Part shown: piece by piece, positions 36,681 to 48,800 of the stretch
How positions within the stretch are numbered: position 1 is the first letter of the stretch
Layout: each line of letters starts with the position of its first letter
Assembly (NCBI GenBank): GCA_030762895.1
Contig: CM061068.1
Location: 42,394,783 to 42,458,782, forward strand
From: Sophora flavescens
Taxonomy: Eukaryota; Streptophyta; Magnoliopsida; Fabales; Fabaceae
Direction of reading: 5' to 3'
DNA: 64,000 bases
Position numbers and translations under genes: made by a program
The notes under the pieces: model-generated
Told to the model about the DNA's origin: nothing
The model's database searches: none
Seen by the model: only the letters and a program-made list of their open reading frames with translations

Positions 36681-38185
36681 AGGTTTTAATTTGCAGGAGT
36701 TCTTCCAGGATGCTATGCAACAGAAGGGAGCCCGTGAGACCAATTGGATTAGGAGGCAACCATGGAAATTTGATCAGGGAGCACCCTCTCCTCTCCTCAC
36801 TTTTGTTTTTGTTTTTGTTTTTGTTTTGTTTGTCGCTCTTGAATTATTTGAGAAGATCAAGAGTGTGTGTATGAATGTGTGTCGGCAAGCTTGTTGGATT
36901 TTAATTAAATTGAGCATAGATTGATTGCATGAATTATTTTGACCATTGATGATTTCCCCCTAGGTTCTGAAATTAGAAAAGTTGATCCCCATGTGAAAAA
37001 TTGAAAAATGAACTTTGAGAAACTTTATTGCGATTACTTGATTTATGACAAGTTTGGGGTGAGGGGGTGCATACACTAGGAATTGTATCTCGGTCAAACA
37101 ATTTGCAAAATTGTCCAGGTGAGGATTTGAGCCTCCAACTTTGTTTTTGAATGTGTGAATCACGTTTAAGTTGCACTTTCCCGAACTTGATTGAATCTCT
37201 TCATGTTTTGCATGTTTATGTGTTGCATCAAATGATTTAGGCAATTTTCTTTGAATAACTACTTGGCCTAAAAAGAACCATCCCTAATGCATGTTCCCTA
37301 GTTAGCCACATTGAGCCTAATTAGCCTATTGTTTCTTGATGACCCTATACTATAAGCCAAAATCTGGAAAAACCATGTTAACCCAATCTTAGGATTAGGA
37401 GAGCATGGAAGCTTAGCAAGAGAAGGATTGTGAGAAGCTAAGTTTGGGGTGGCTACAAGGTGATGTGTCATATTGGGGTGAGAAAAAGAAAAATAAAGGT
37501 TGTAACCCAAGGCAAAAAAACAAATAAAAAAATAAAATAAATAAATAAATATAATTTGCCAAAAGAAAAGGGGCAAAACAAAAAGAATAGCAAGGAAAAG
37601 GCTGTAGTCACCCGAGGCAAAAAGAAAAATGGAAAAAGGAATTTGAGTGGAATATGTGTCAAATGCTCATGCTCTCTTAGTTCCTAGGGACTTAAGCCTA
37701 GTATCCTTGAATATCCTACCCTTAGCCAGGCCCCATTTCAACCTTTAAAAAACCTTCTGATGTTGCATGCATGTTTTCGTGGGAACTATTTTTGAGATGA
37801 AAATCAAATTCATGGGAAGTGCTCTTGAAATGTGAATTTGAGTGAAAAGTTGATAGCCTAGATACAATTGAGCGAATGAGTGAAATTTTACATACCCTTG
37901 TGAGGAAGGCAATTGTTTGAAATTGGTGATCTTCCTTTTGTGTGTGACTCTGATCCTCAACTTAGATTAATGATTGCATGAATGATGAAGTTCTCAATTG
38001 TTTAAAGTAAATGAATTTGGGGATTACATTGATGCAAGGGGGGAAATCATTGGAGAAAAACTGTTTTGTTAAGATTGCATGAAATTTTTGCGAAATCGAT
38101 TGAATCCCTTAAGCTTGCCAAGTCTTGAGTCCTTTTTGAGTTTTAGCTTGCTTGGGGACAAGCAAGGTTTAAGTTTGGGGTGTTT
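36681..38185 (+). other. TR-GAG-1 3' non-coding internal region
   Basis: No open frame of note; repeated AAGTTTGGGGT blocks (37049, 37440 and 38171) are typical of the region before the polypurine tract. The corresponding 46111-47480 of TR-GAG-2 is clearly homologous in reverse orientation. Confidence 0.75.
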
Positions 38186-39643
38186 TGATAAGCCTCTGAC
38201 TTATCTAGTTTTATAACTAGATAGACTGTGGTTTTTGTGCAAATTATTCGAGTTCAATCTCGTTTTCGCCCAAATTTGGCTTTGTTTTGTTCCTAAGTAG
38301 ACTTTGACTCGTTCTAGGCATTTTTAGTAGTTTTTAGTCTATTTTGAATAAAATTACGCCTTTTGTTTCTTTTTTATTGCTTCAGGTTAGAGGTGAAGCT
38401 CCGAGAGTCAAGGAAAGTCAATGAACAGTGGAAATTGTCATTTTGGAGATACTCGCCCCGTGAGTGGATGCTCGTCCCGCGAGCCTGAAGATCAGCAAAG
38501 CAGCAACAGTCATCAATTCTGTCTCGCCTCGCGAGCCACATTCTCGCCTCGTGAACCTGAAGGCCTGACTGTGCCAGAGAAGTCATCCTTTCGGGATCGC
38601 CTCGCTAATCACAGTTCGCCTCACGAGCATTCAAACTCAGGATGGAGCCAAAACTGAAATTAGCCCCGCGAGAGGCTTCTCGCCTCGCGAGAGTCCAAGT
38701 TGAATGCGCGCCAATTTTAATGTTCGCCTCGCGAGAGTATGCTCGCCCCGCGAGCGGGCGAAAAACAGAATCCCTATATATTGCTGTTTCAGATCAGATT
38801 TGAGAGAGCTTTTTGGGAGGGATCCGAATCCTAGTAGTTTTTCCACTTGTTTAGAGTAGTGTTTAGGACGATTTCTTTTCTCTTTGGAGCTGCGTCTCCT
38901 CTTCTCTTTTCTTTTTCTTATTTTACTATGGTGGTTATGTCCGATTGTTTGTCTATGAGCATGAGGAACTAATCCCCTCGTCTGAGGGAACAATGAAGCC
39001 ACCCATGGCAGTGTAGATTCGATGTGATGTATGTCTTTCTCCCTTTTTCTCAATAAATGTTTTCCAATTCTGATTTGATTGCGTTGATCATATGCTTGCG
39101 TGATTGACTTGTTAACGTTGATGAGGCTTAGTCAGCAATTCGCGTTTAGAACTTGAATTGGGATCACCAATTGAATATTGCACGAGAGTGAGTAGGAGAT
39201 TAGTGCAACCTTATTGGGAACAAGAATTAATAGAGTTTGATGATTAGGATTATGAGACCTAGTAAGTAATTAATCCAATCATTGAATACGTCCTATTGAG
39301 CACGACAGTGGATATAGGAGAATTTGGGGGTCCTGGTTGACATTGTAATTGAACTTAGGGAGGAATTCATCATCACTTGGGTATGCATGATTGGGTAGGT
39401 GGATTTGTGACCTTGGACATTTTAATTTCAGTTTTTAATAGCTTAGTTTTATTAGATTTGTTAATTGAATTTCAATCCTATTATCTCTCCAATCTTAACC
39501 ACTTTATGTTATTTGACCAACGTATCTAATTTCCCGCGAATTGGTAGAATTGGTACCCCAATCCTTGTGTTCGACCTCGGTAAATTCTTACCGTGTTATT
39601 TTATTACTTGCGACGACTCGGTACACTTGCCGGTAACTCAACA
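38186..39643 (+). repeat. TR-GAG-1 3' LTR
   Basis: 1458 bp from TGATAAGCCTCTGACTTATC to TGCCGGTAACTCAACA. It holds the palindrome cassette (38450-38760), a TATA box (CCTATATATTG, 38774-38784) and an R/U5 leader. Confidence 0.93.
38450..38760. repeat. TCGCCTCGCGAG palindrome cassette upstream of TR-GAG-1 TATA box
   Basis: About nine copies of CTCGCCCCGCGAG, CTCGCCTCGCGAG and diverged forms lie between LTR positions ~265 and ~575, ending about 15 bases before the TATA box. Confidence 0.85.
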
Positions 39644-40970
39644 AGAGTTGAGACACCAATGGCTCCCACCTTTTCGTTTCACAGTTATGTTTTGCACGAC
39701 CTTCAGGTGGGAAGTAGTCTTTTTGATAGACGCCAAAACCCACACCCCTAACACGACCAGGGTTCTCTAGCACACCTAGGGCTTTAGCAAGAATATCCTG
39801 GCGACCAAAATCTTGTATCTCTCCCTCTATTGCAGACTGTGACAGTTCCTCCTGACACATAGTTATTGGTGAAATGCAAATGTTAAAATTATTATATATT
39901 GTCATAAGAAAATAACAAATGAAAATGTAAACGTTAGTCTACTTACACATTTATTCCACACGTTCTGCGTATTTTTGTTGTCAATTACACCCGCCTTGTT
40001 CTCGCGGGCTTTCCTCCACACAATATGGTGTTTAATTTTCTTAACTTCTGGCCCCGCCTCCTGCATCTGTATATTGAGATAATATATATTAACCAAACAG
40101 TTTAAAAGTCATATTTACCACACATGCAGTTAAATATATATATATATATATACATACCAATTCATCCTCAATGTCAGCATACCCCTTACGTGATGCTTTG
40201 CAAGGGCATGAAGGATCTAACGCTCTGTTGCGATTTTTATTGCTAAATTTCTATTCAGACACATATAAGTAATATTAATACATGGTTAATGTCATATGTA
40301 CGTATACATATAATTATAAGGACTAACGTGATATTAAACATACCAGGAATCGTGCATCTCCTGTGCGTATTGCTACAAAATCTACCCACTCATCCCTTGA
40401 TATGTGTGGATATTGTGATGGAGGTTCCTCTATGATACTCCCGTTAGCATCTCTTAGAAATTTTTTTGTCAATCTAGTTCTGAATGCCCTATGTAGGTTA
40501 CCAGCTTCCTGAAGTACAAATTTTTTTCGAGATTCATCAACATTAAAAGACATCTGCAAAACAATATAAACAACGTGTCAAAGTAAGTATGTTTACATAG
40601 TTTACAATATAATTCACAAATTTTAACAATTACCTGTACATCAGCCCATATGTTCTCTTTGAAAGCATCCAAAGCTTCATCCTTCCAATTAGAACAAATA
40701 ATTGGGACCGTTTGCCGAACAACGGCCCCAATGTAACTCTTCAATATTTTTCCATTAGCACGAATTGGTTGGTCCAAATAATTCCATTCAACCTAATAAA
40801 AATAATAAAGTAATTAAATCTAGATATCAAACAACATTATGAAATCCTTAGATTGGTAAGTAAATTACCTCAAATTATTGTCCTTTACTCCTAGCGCGGA
40901 TGACCGCCTTCATAACAGTTGGCCCACGTCGCGTCACTTTGGCAGCACTAGCATTACTTGAAGATGCCAT
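39644..40970 (-). pseudogene. CACTA-3 second gene, GRVRGVG-type accessory protein, 3' end lost
   Basis: Start codon at 40970-40968: MASSSNASAAKVTRRGPTV. Exons by splice sites: 40970-~40869, ~40797-40635, ~40556-40343, ~40252-40160, ~40078-39948 and ~39853-39644. They read LDQPIRANGKILKSYIGAVV, ISRDEWVDFVAIRTGDARF, SRKGYADIEDEL, HHIVWRKARENKAGVI and PGRVRGVGFGVYQKDYF. This order is that of the accessory protein found beside TNP2 in many plant CACTA elements, distinct from the CACTA-2 version. A stop (GQ/stop/FE) sits at the end of exon 1. The gene is cut at the insertion point of TR-GAG-1. Confidence 0.8.
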
Positions 40971-41147
40971 TTACCTACAAAAATATTAGACACAAGTAAA
41001 ACATCAATGGACATTAATATAATATTAATTGATGCAAAATATAAAACAACAATTGATAACAAAATCAACACTAGCATTACCGGAAGATGCTAATTATAAT
41101 ATAAAAGGATCAGAAAGTTCATTTAAACACAAACACTACATACATGT

Positions 41148-44100
41148 TTAAGTCAACCTTTTTCTTTTCTTCATTGGATTGAGATTTGTTTGGCCTTTAT
41201 TAGTACGAAATGGTGGATTGACCAAAAGCCCCTCATCATGATCATCTCTCATATACATACCATCATCCCTAGTTGGATCAATCTCAAGTGATTGTAATGT
41301 CCCGACGAAAGGATCATCTTCAATATCAACATCTCCATGGTCTTGATCATCAATCTTAGTAATTATTTTGTTAGTCAAAAGAACAATGGACCTTTTCATA
41401 TCAGCTGGATCAGTGACATAGAACACTTGTTGAGCTTGAGATGCTAATATAAAAGGCTCATCTTTATACCCCACCCTATTAAGATCCACCTGCATGAACC
41501 CCGACTCATCAACCTCGAACACCGTTATTATTGTCAACCCACTTACAACCAAACACACCAACCTTAAACTTTGTGTAATCCAACTCCCATATCGTTCAAT
41601 GACGCCGAAGTATGACATATTTGCATATATCGGGTTTCTGTCTTTGGCACTTGAGATATGCATCGACTGAGCTACAAGAGTCACACCACTGTTTTGCATT
41701 GTACTCCGACCATCTTGTTCTTTTGTATAGAATGTGTACCCGTTAATTTGATAACCGTGGTAAGAGAAGACATGCAAACTTGGACCTTTGGCTAACCATC
41801 TCAATCTATTTGAAACTGAAGTAGCATTTTCAAATCAACTCTGCAAAAATGTGATCTCTTAGCCTCATTATAAAACAACGATTGTGTTCTCTAGTTAGCC
41901 AATTTTGATTCTTATTTGGATACAAACTCTTAAGCATGTCCTTGTGTTTTTCAACATATGGCTCAACCTCATCGGCATTGTGCAGAACATATAAGTGTGC
42001 TTGCTCCCATTCTGTCCTTGATATAGTCACTATTTCAGTTCCAGTAATTCCTTGCCCCATCATTCTCCATGTGTGACGAGACTTTGGCAACCCTATAGAA
42101 TCAGCATTGGATAGGTATTCGGTACAGAATTCAATAGCTTCTTCGACAATATACCGTTCAACAATACAACCTTCTGGTCGTGATCGGTTTTTCATATACC
42201 CTTTTAATATCTTCATATAACGCTCAATCGGGTACATCCATCTCATATAAGCTGGCCCACACAGTTGTGTCTCTCTAACAAGGTGAATGGTTAGATGAAC
42301 CATTATGTCAAAGAATGAAGGTGGAAAGTACATCTCAAGCTCGCATAAAGTCACAACAATTTCTCTTTGCAATGATGGCAACTTCCCAGGGTCAATCACT
42401 TTGCTGCAAATTGCCTTGAAGAAGAAACAGAGTTTAGTTAAGGTCCCCCCGCACTTTGTTCGGTAAAATAGACCGTATACCAATGGGTATCAACTGCTCC
42501 ATGAGAACATGACAATCGTGGGACTTTAGACCTTTTAACTTGAGATCTTTCATCATTATGAGGTTCCTAATGTTTGAAGAGTACCCTTCCGGAACCTTAA
42601 CTCCGTCAAGAAACTTACAAAAAACGGTTTTTTCTTTTCTAGATAGAGTGTAAGCAGCCGGAGGAAGATATGTACTTTTACCCTTCTTCATCGGTCCCAA
42701 TTCTCTTCTTATTCCCATACTAACCAAGTCCAACCTAGCATTGATGCCATCTTTAGTCTTCCCTGGCACATTGAGTTACGTACCAATGACACTATCACAG
42801 ATATTTTTTCCAACGTGCATCACATCGAGGAAATGTCTTACATATAATGATTTCCAATATGGCAACTCAAAGAAAATCGACCTTTTCTTCCACCCTCTTG
42901 TGACAATATCTCTCGCAAAAGGTTTACCGAATTGGATATTCAAATCCTTTACCTTTTCAAAAAGTTGATCACCCGTCAACGGTAAAGGAGCTCTACCTTC
43001 TTTCGAGTTCCCATTGAACGCCTTTCTCCACCACCGGTAATGATGACTTGGATGCAAAAATATACGATGCCCAAGAAAGACATTCTTCTTGCAATGTTCT
43101 AACCGCATCCAATCCGTACCCTCTTCACATATAGGGCATACACACTGACCCTTGATGCTATATCCTGACAGATTACCGTAGGCTGGAAAATCATTAATTG
43201 TGCCAAACAACATAGCTCTCAAATTGAAACTTTCTTCCTTATACCCATCATACACCTCCACACCTGTCTCCCACAGTTGTTTCAAGTCTTCAATCAAAGG
43301 AGTCAAATAGACGTCTATATCATTTCCTGGTTGTTTGGGCCCAGAAATTAACATAGATAACATAATAAATTTGCGCTTCATGCATAGCCATGGGGATAGG
43401 TTATAAATCACCAAAATCACAGGCCATGTACTGTGAGAGCTACTTTGAACACCATGCGGGCTAAATCCGTCAATAGCCAATGCAAGTCGTAGGTTTCTTG
43501 ATTCTTGCCCAAAATCAGGATAATCATGATCAAATTTCTTCCATTGAAGAGAATCTGCCGGGTGCCGCAGCTTGCCATCTTTGATCCTTTCATCCTAATG
43601 CCATGTCAAGTGCTTTGAATCTTCTGAACTACGGTACATGCGCCTAAATCTTGGTATTATGGGAAAATACCACACAACCTTCTCTGGATCTGATTCTTTC
43701 TTCTTATATCGTGAGGCATTACATTTAGGACACATCTTTAACGATGCATATTCATTCCAAAATAAAATGCAATCGTTAGGACAAGCATGTATCCTCTCGT
43801 AGCTCATGCCAATAGAGCGTAACATTTGTTTAGCCTCATATGTCCGACTAGGAAGCACATTATCCTCCGGCAACATGTCTTTCAATAGTGTGAGTAAGTC
43901 CGTAAAGCTCTTATCAGTCCATCCATTGCCCGATTTCAAGTTATACAACTTTAACATCGCCGACAATCTTGTGAATTTAGTACAACCATCATACAATGGT
44001 TGCTCTGCATCACTTACCAACCTCTCAAACATTTGAGGACAATCCCGAAGATCCTCTTCAACAGCATTTGCAATGTCTTCAAAACGATCGCCCTCATAAG

Positions 44101-44392
44101 TATTTGTGTCGGTATCGTATGATGAATATCTCACACGATTCCTCATTTCACTAGACTCAGCTCTTGTCTCACCATGTTTTGTCCAACATGTATAACTTTG
44201 ATCGATTCCATTACACACTAAATGTTCTTCCAAATCGGCTGCACTAACTCGCCTTGCATAACAACAATCTAAACAAGGACATATGATTGTACTAGGGTTT
44301 TCTGCATGCCGAACTGCAAACCTAATGAACTCTTTCACCCCATCCTCATACTCCTTCGTTAAACGATTGGCAGACATCCATTTCCGATCCAT
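41148..44392 (-). pseudogene. CACTA-3 TNP2-type transposase, multiply broken
   Basis: Same domain order as the CACTA-1 copy: MDRKWM start with zinc domain (CPCLDCCYARR), CPNDC...CPKC cluster, Transposase_21 (LALAIDGFSPHG, PAYGNLSGYSIKG), DUF4218 (FFPPSFFDIMVHLTIHLVRE, RWMYPIERYMKILKGYM) and DUF4216 (MQNSGVTLVAQSMHISS). Lesions: in-frame stops after LTWH (43595) and after SVIGT (42776), a frameshift in a base run near 42444, another between 41830 and 41804, and a compensating pair inside DUF4216 (YFGVIERYGSWITQS is out of register). It cannot make a working protein. Amino-acid similarity to CACTA-1 is clear but far from identity, so they are different families. Confidence 0.92.
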
Positions 44393-44683
44393 GCTTTCCC
44401 GATCTACAAAAATATTTATTAAACATATTTACTATGAGTTTGGAGTGGTTGATGTCTACATGCAATGTATACAGATTAAAGGAATGAAAGGAATGAAAAC
44501 TGTTACCGGTTTTCCGCATGGCAAATTGAGTGTGGACAGGGGCTGTGTATTAGTGGGGAAGCATCAAAAGGGAAAGATGGGAGAGAGGGGGGGTATTCAG
44601 TTGGGTAAAGGAAAGGATCAGTGTAGCAGTTTCAGGTCCCTTGAAAAACCTGTTGTATCTTTTCTGTTCAAGGAGAGGATGAG
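44393..44683. other. CACTA-3 DNA between TNP2 start and TR-GAG-2
   Basis: Upstream region of the CACTA-3 transposase. No motif recognised; it continues at 50253 beyond the inserted TR-GAG-2. Confidence 0.5.
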
Positions 44684-46110
44684 TGTTGGTGAGACGCCGG
44701 CAAGTGTACCGGGTCGTCGCAAGTAATAAAATTAACACGGTAAGTAATTACCGAGGTCGAACTCAGGGATTGGGCTACCAATTCGACTAATCCGCGGGAA
44801 ATCCGATACGTTTGGTCAAGTTACAAAAGGTGGTTGAGAGAAAGAGAATAATATCAAAAATTCAATTAACGAATCTAATAAAATAATTAACTAAAAATCA
44901 GAAATTAAAATGTCCAAGGTCACAAATCCACCTACCCAATATGTATTCCCAAGTGATGATGAATTCCTCCCTAAGTTCAATTACAATGTCAACCGGGACC
45001 CCCAAATTCTCCTAAATCCACTCTCGTGCTCATTAGGACGTATTCGACGATTGGATTAATTACTTACTAGGTCTCATAATCCTAATCTCGAATTTGGTTA
45101 ATTATTGTTCCCTATAAGGTTGCACTAATCTCCTACTCACTGCCGTGCAATATTTAATTAGCGATCCCGATTCAAGTTCTAAAACGCGAATCGTCGTTCG
45201 GCCTCAAACACGTTTAACTTATTAATCACGCAATACATATGATCAAGCATCCAAAACAGAATCGGAAAACAAGAATTGAATTAAAGGAGAAAGACATACA
45301 TCATATCGGATTTACATCGCCATGGGTGGCTTCATCGTTCCCTCGAACGAGGGGATTAGTTCCTCATGCTCATAGACAAACAATCGGAATTCATCCTAAG
45401 ACTAAGAATAAGAAAAGAGAAGAGGGAGACGCAGCCCCAGAATAAGGATTCTAAAAGATCTACAAAAGTTCTGATCCAAAAAGTCCTCCTTTTCTGTTCT
45501 GATCTGCTCTATTTATAAGGAGGCCGCGCGTCACGGCCGTGATGGCCATCACGGCCAGGCCGTGACGGCTTCTGTTTCTGGCGCACTTCTGGAATTTAAA
45601 CCCTCGCGACGCGAAGAATGTCTCGCGACGCGAGCCTTCTTTTTCACGGCCCGTGATGTGAATCACGGCTAGGCCGTGATGGTCTCTGACTTGTGTGGAT
45701 TTTTGGTCACGGCCGTGATACACATCACGGCTAGGCCGTGATGGTCTCTGACTTCTGTGGGTTTTTGGTCACGGCCGTGATACACATCACGGCTAGGCCG
45801 TGATGGTCTCTGACTTCCAAGTCTTCAAACTCTCGCGGGGCGAGAATCTCCAGAATGGCAATCTCCACTATTTCTTGACTTTCCTTAATTCTCAGAGCTT
45901 CACTTATTGACCTGAAAACAACACAAGCAACCACAAGCGTAATTCTATCGAAAAGAAGCTAAAAACTACACAAAAGACGCAAAACGAGTCAAAGTCCAAC
46001 TTAGGAACAAAACAAGGCAAATTTGGGCGAAAACGAGATTGAACTCGACTAATTAGCACGTAAACCACCGTCTTACTAGTTATAAAACTAGATAAGCCAG
46101 AGGCTTATCA
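44684..46110 (-). repeat. TR-GAG-2 3' LTR
   Basis: 1427 bp. TATA box TATAAAT at 45517-45511 (minus); palindrome cassette 45525-45845. It is about 20 bases shorter than the 5' LTR because it has one CTCGCGGGGCGAG unit instead of two. Confidence 0.95.
45525..45845. repeat. CACGGCCGTGAT palindrome cassette upstream of TATA, TR-GAG-2 3' LTR
   Basis: Repeated hairpins CACGGCCGTGAT followed by ATCACGGCTAGGCCGTGAT recur with a 62 bp period (45708 and 45770). TCGCGACGCGA and CTCGCGGGGCGAG occur at the flanks. The same array is at 49645-49985 in the 5' LTR. Confidence 0.9.
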
Positions 46111-47487
46111 AATACCCCAAACTTAAACCTTGCTTGTCCCCAAGCAAGCTTAAAACTCAAAAACGACTCAAGACTTGGCAAGCCTAAAGGAATCAATCGA
46201 TTTCGCACAAATTTCATGCAATCAAAACAGTTTTTCTCCAATGATCTCCCCCCTACATTAATGTAATCCCCGCATTCATTTACTTTAAACAATTGAGAAC
46301 TTATCATTCATGCAATCATTAATCTAAGTTGAAGATCAGAGTCACACACAAAAGGAAGATCACCTATTCCAAACAATTGCCTTCCTCACAAGGGTATGTA
46401 AAATTTCACTCATTCGCTCAATTCGTCAAGGCTTTCAACTTTTTCACTCAATTTCACTTATCAATAGCACTTCCCATGAATTTGATTTTCATCTCAAAAG
46501 TAGTTCCCACGAAAACATGTATGCAACATCAGAAGGTCTTTTAAAGGTTGTAATGGGGCCTGGCTCAGGGTAGGATAATGAAGGATATTTAGGCTTAAGT
46601 CCCTAGGAACTAAGAGAGCATGAGCATTTTGACACTTTTTTCCACTCAAATTCCTTTTTCCATTTTTTCATTTGGGCTCGGGTGACTACATCCTTTTCCT
46701 TGCTAATCTTTTTGTTTTGCCCCTTTTCTGTTGGCAATTTTTTTGTTTTCTTCTTTTCTTTTCTTTTCTTTTTGCCTTGGGTCAACCTTTATTTTCTTTT
46801 TCTCACCCCAATATGGCACATCACCTTGTAGCCACCCCAAACTTAGTTTCTCACAACCTTTCTCTTGCTCATTTCCATGCTCTCCTAATCCTAAGATTGG
46901 GTTAACATGGTTTTTCAGATTTTGGCTCGTAATGTAGGGTCATCAAGAAACAATAGGTCAATTGGGCTCAATTTGTCTAACCAGGGAACATACATTAGGG
47001 ATGGTCCTTTTTAGGCCAAGTGGTTTTTCAAAGAAAATTGCCTAAATCATTTGATGCAACACATAAACATGCAAACCATATAGAGATTCAAGCAAATTCG
47101 GGAAAGTGCAACTTAACAGTGATTCACACATTCAAAAACAGAGTTGGAGGCTCAAAATCCTCACCTGGACATTTCGCAAATTGTTTGACCGAGATACGAT
47201 TCCTAGTGTGTGCACCCCCCTCACCCCAAACTTATCATAAATCAAGTAATCACAATAAAATTCTCAAAGTTCAGTTTTCAATTTTTAAGTGGGGATAAAC
47301 TTTTCTGTTATTAGAACCTAGGGGGAAATCATCAATGGTCAATATAATTCATGCAATCAATCTATGCTAAATTCAATTAACATCCAACTAGCTTGCCGAC
47401 ACGACATTCATGCAACAACTCTTGATCTTCTCAAATTATTCAAGAGTGACAAACAAAAACAAAACAAAAATCAAAACAAAACAAAAG
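46111..47487 (-). other. TR-GAG-2 3' non-coding internal region
   Basis: The polypurine tract GGTTTAAGTTTGGGGTATT (minus) adjoins the 3' LTR. The rest has no gene; short frames here are chance or homologous to the non-coding part of TR-GAG-1. Confidence 0.75.
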
Positions 47488-48642
47488 TTAGGAAAAGAGA
47501 GGGATACCTAGCTTGGGTTGCCTCCCAAGTAGCGCTTGTTTAACGTCCCGAGCCTGACTTATTAAGAAGCATCCACCTGGATCCCATAGTCTGTGGTACA
47601 AAGGCCAAGAGATGCTCATCATGTGAGATCCTCCACCCGGATCCCATGGTTTATGAAGTGGCCCTCGCAGGAGCAATACGACTCCATCCATACTTCCATC
47701 AAGCCTGAGTGTGAAAACTCCATTGACCTCCGTACTGATGAACTCACTTCCTCTCGGGCCAAATGGTGTCTTCACGAGGAAGTGTGCCAGACAAGTGGGA
47801 GGGTCTATCTTACCGGTGTCCACACATGCATGCAAGCCAACATATTTATTTAACGCATCAAAATCAGGTTGCTTGGCAAGCATGGTGAAATCCTCTGCCA
47901 CTTTATCTTCATCTTGATCTCTACCCCCTTGCTCCGATGCCTTGTCCTTTGCCAACTCCTCTTCCTTAGGTTGCTCTTCCTCAACATGTGGCTGTTCCTG
48001 GGCCTTGTCGCTTGTCAATTCCGTTTCCTCCGGTTGTTCTTCCTCAACATGTGGTAGTTCTTCCTCAACTCCCTGAGAACTAGTTATATCCCAGTCATAT
48101 CCCAACACCCCACTGCTTCTAGTTGTTGTGGCATTGCATTGGTTCATAGGGTCGTTCTCGGTATCAACTGGGAAAGTCTCTGGGGGATGCTCATTTAGTT
48201 GCCTTGCGAGTTGGGCAATCTGCATCTCTAGATTCTGAAGTGCCATCCCTGTATGAGTTGCCAACTTGTCAATGGCTGCGTTTGTATTGGTTGACACTTT
48301 CTCAAGTATCGCACTCAACTTCTCAAAAGCCAACTCCCAAGGTTGTCTTCCACCATTCTGTTGAGGTTGTTGTTGTTGCCAATTTTGTTGAGGTTGTGGT
48401 TGGCAGGCTAGACCATCGTCAGCATTACTCCAAGCGAAATCCGGATGGTCTCTACTCATATCACCCCAATACTGATTCTGACTCTGATAGTTGTTCTGGG
48501 GCACGCTGTCATTATGCCATGGTTCCACATATACTTGAGGGAAGTAGAACGGACAACTCCAAGTGTCATGGTTCCCATCACAATATTCGCAACCCGGAAG
48601 CATTCCTTCGTGTACCTCGCATACAAAACAAGGCAAGACCAA
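47488..48642 (-). CDS. TR-GAG-2 gag-like protein (partial gag)
   Basis: One open frame of 384 codons. CEYCDGNHDTWSCPF is a CCHC-like zinc knuckle; then NNYQSQNQYWGD and a QPQQNWQQQQPQQ linker; AIDKLATHTGMALQNLEMQI followed by AQLARQLNEHPPETFPVDTE and NDPMNQCNATTTRS matches the Athila gag/protease junction; then acidic repeats (two copies of PHVEEEQPEE or similar) and AKQPDFDALNKYVGLHACVD. In full-length relatives this region binds RNA in the virus-like particle. The usual matrix and capsid domains are absent, so the protein, if made, is not a complete gag. The frame being open while TR-GAG-1 has a stop suggests a younger copy. The first codon is uncertain. Confidence 0.75.
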   Translation of the reverse strand: MVLPCFVCEVHEGMLPGCEYCDGNHDTWSCPFYFPQVYVEPWHNDSVPQNNYQSQNQYWGDMSRDHPDFAWSNADDGLACQPQPQQNWQQQQPQQNGGRQPWELAFEKLSAILEKVSTNTNAAIDKLATHTGMALQNLEMQIAQLARQLNEHPPETFPVDTENDPMNQCNATTTRSSGVLGYDWDITSSQGVEEELPHVEEEQPEETELTSDKAQEQPHVEEEQPKEEELAKDKASEQGGRDQDEDKVAEDFTMLAKQPDFDALNKYVGLHACVDTGKIDPPTCLAHFLVKTPFGPRGSEFISTEVNGVFTLRLDGSMDGVVLLLRGPLHKPWDPGGGSHMMSISWPLYHRLWDPGGCFLISQARDVKQALLGRQPKLGIPLFS

Positions 48643-48774
48643 GTGGAATCAAAGAAGTAGAGAGAGATAGTAGAAAATAAAAAGAAAATAATAAAAATAA
48701 AAATAAGAATAAGAACAAAAATAACTTAACCAAATAATCAAACTTCCCTAAAATTAGGAAAATTGGTTTTGCCA

Positions 48775-48793
48775 ATCCCCGGCAACGGCGCCA
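48775..48793 (-). other. TR-GAG-2 primer binding site (tRNA-Asp)
   Basis: Minus strand TGGCGCCGTTGCCGGGGAT, 19 bases complementary to the plant tRNA-Asp 3' end, starting seven bases after the 5' LTR. Confidence 0.92.
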
Positions 48794-48800
48794 AAAAACT

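Larger units (their letters stand above)
34342..39643 (+). mobile_element. TR-GAG-1: gag-only Athila-related LTR retroelement, 5' truncated
   Basis: Plus orientation: partial 5' LTR 34342-35152, primer site, gag, conserved spacer, polypurine tract (AAGTTTGGGG near 38170) and complete 3' LTR 38186-39643. No reverse transcriptase, RNase H or integrase is present in 3.0 kb of internal DNA, which fits a terminal-repeat-with-gag element mobilised by a full Athila relative. The 5' LTR lacks its first ~648 bases; the break at 34342 joins CACTA-2 coding DNA directly, so no duplication can be matched to AGAGT at 39644. Confidence 0.88.

Noticed and set aside
41030..41090. CACTAGCATTACCGG as the lost left end of CACTA-3
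   Set aside because: It is a diverged copy of the nearby coding bases at 40947-40967, and no subterminal motifs follow.
47593..48680. Plus-strand frames up to 158 codons
   Set aside because: Shadows of the TR-GAG-2 gag frame on the opposite strand.
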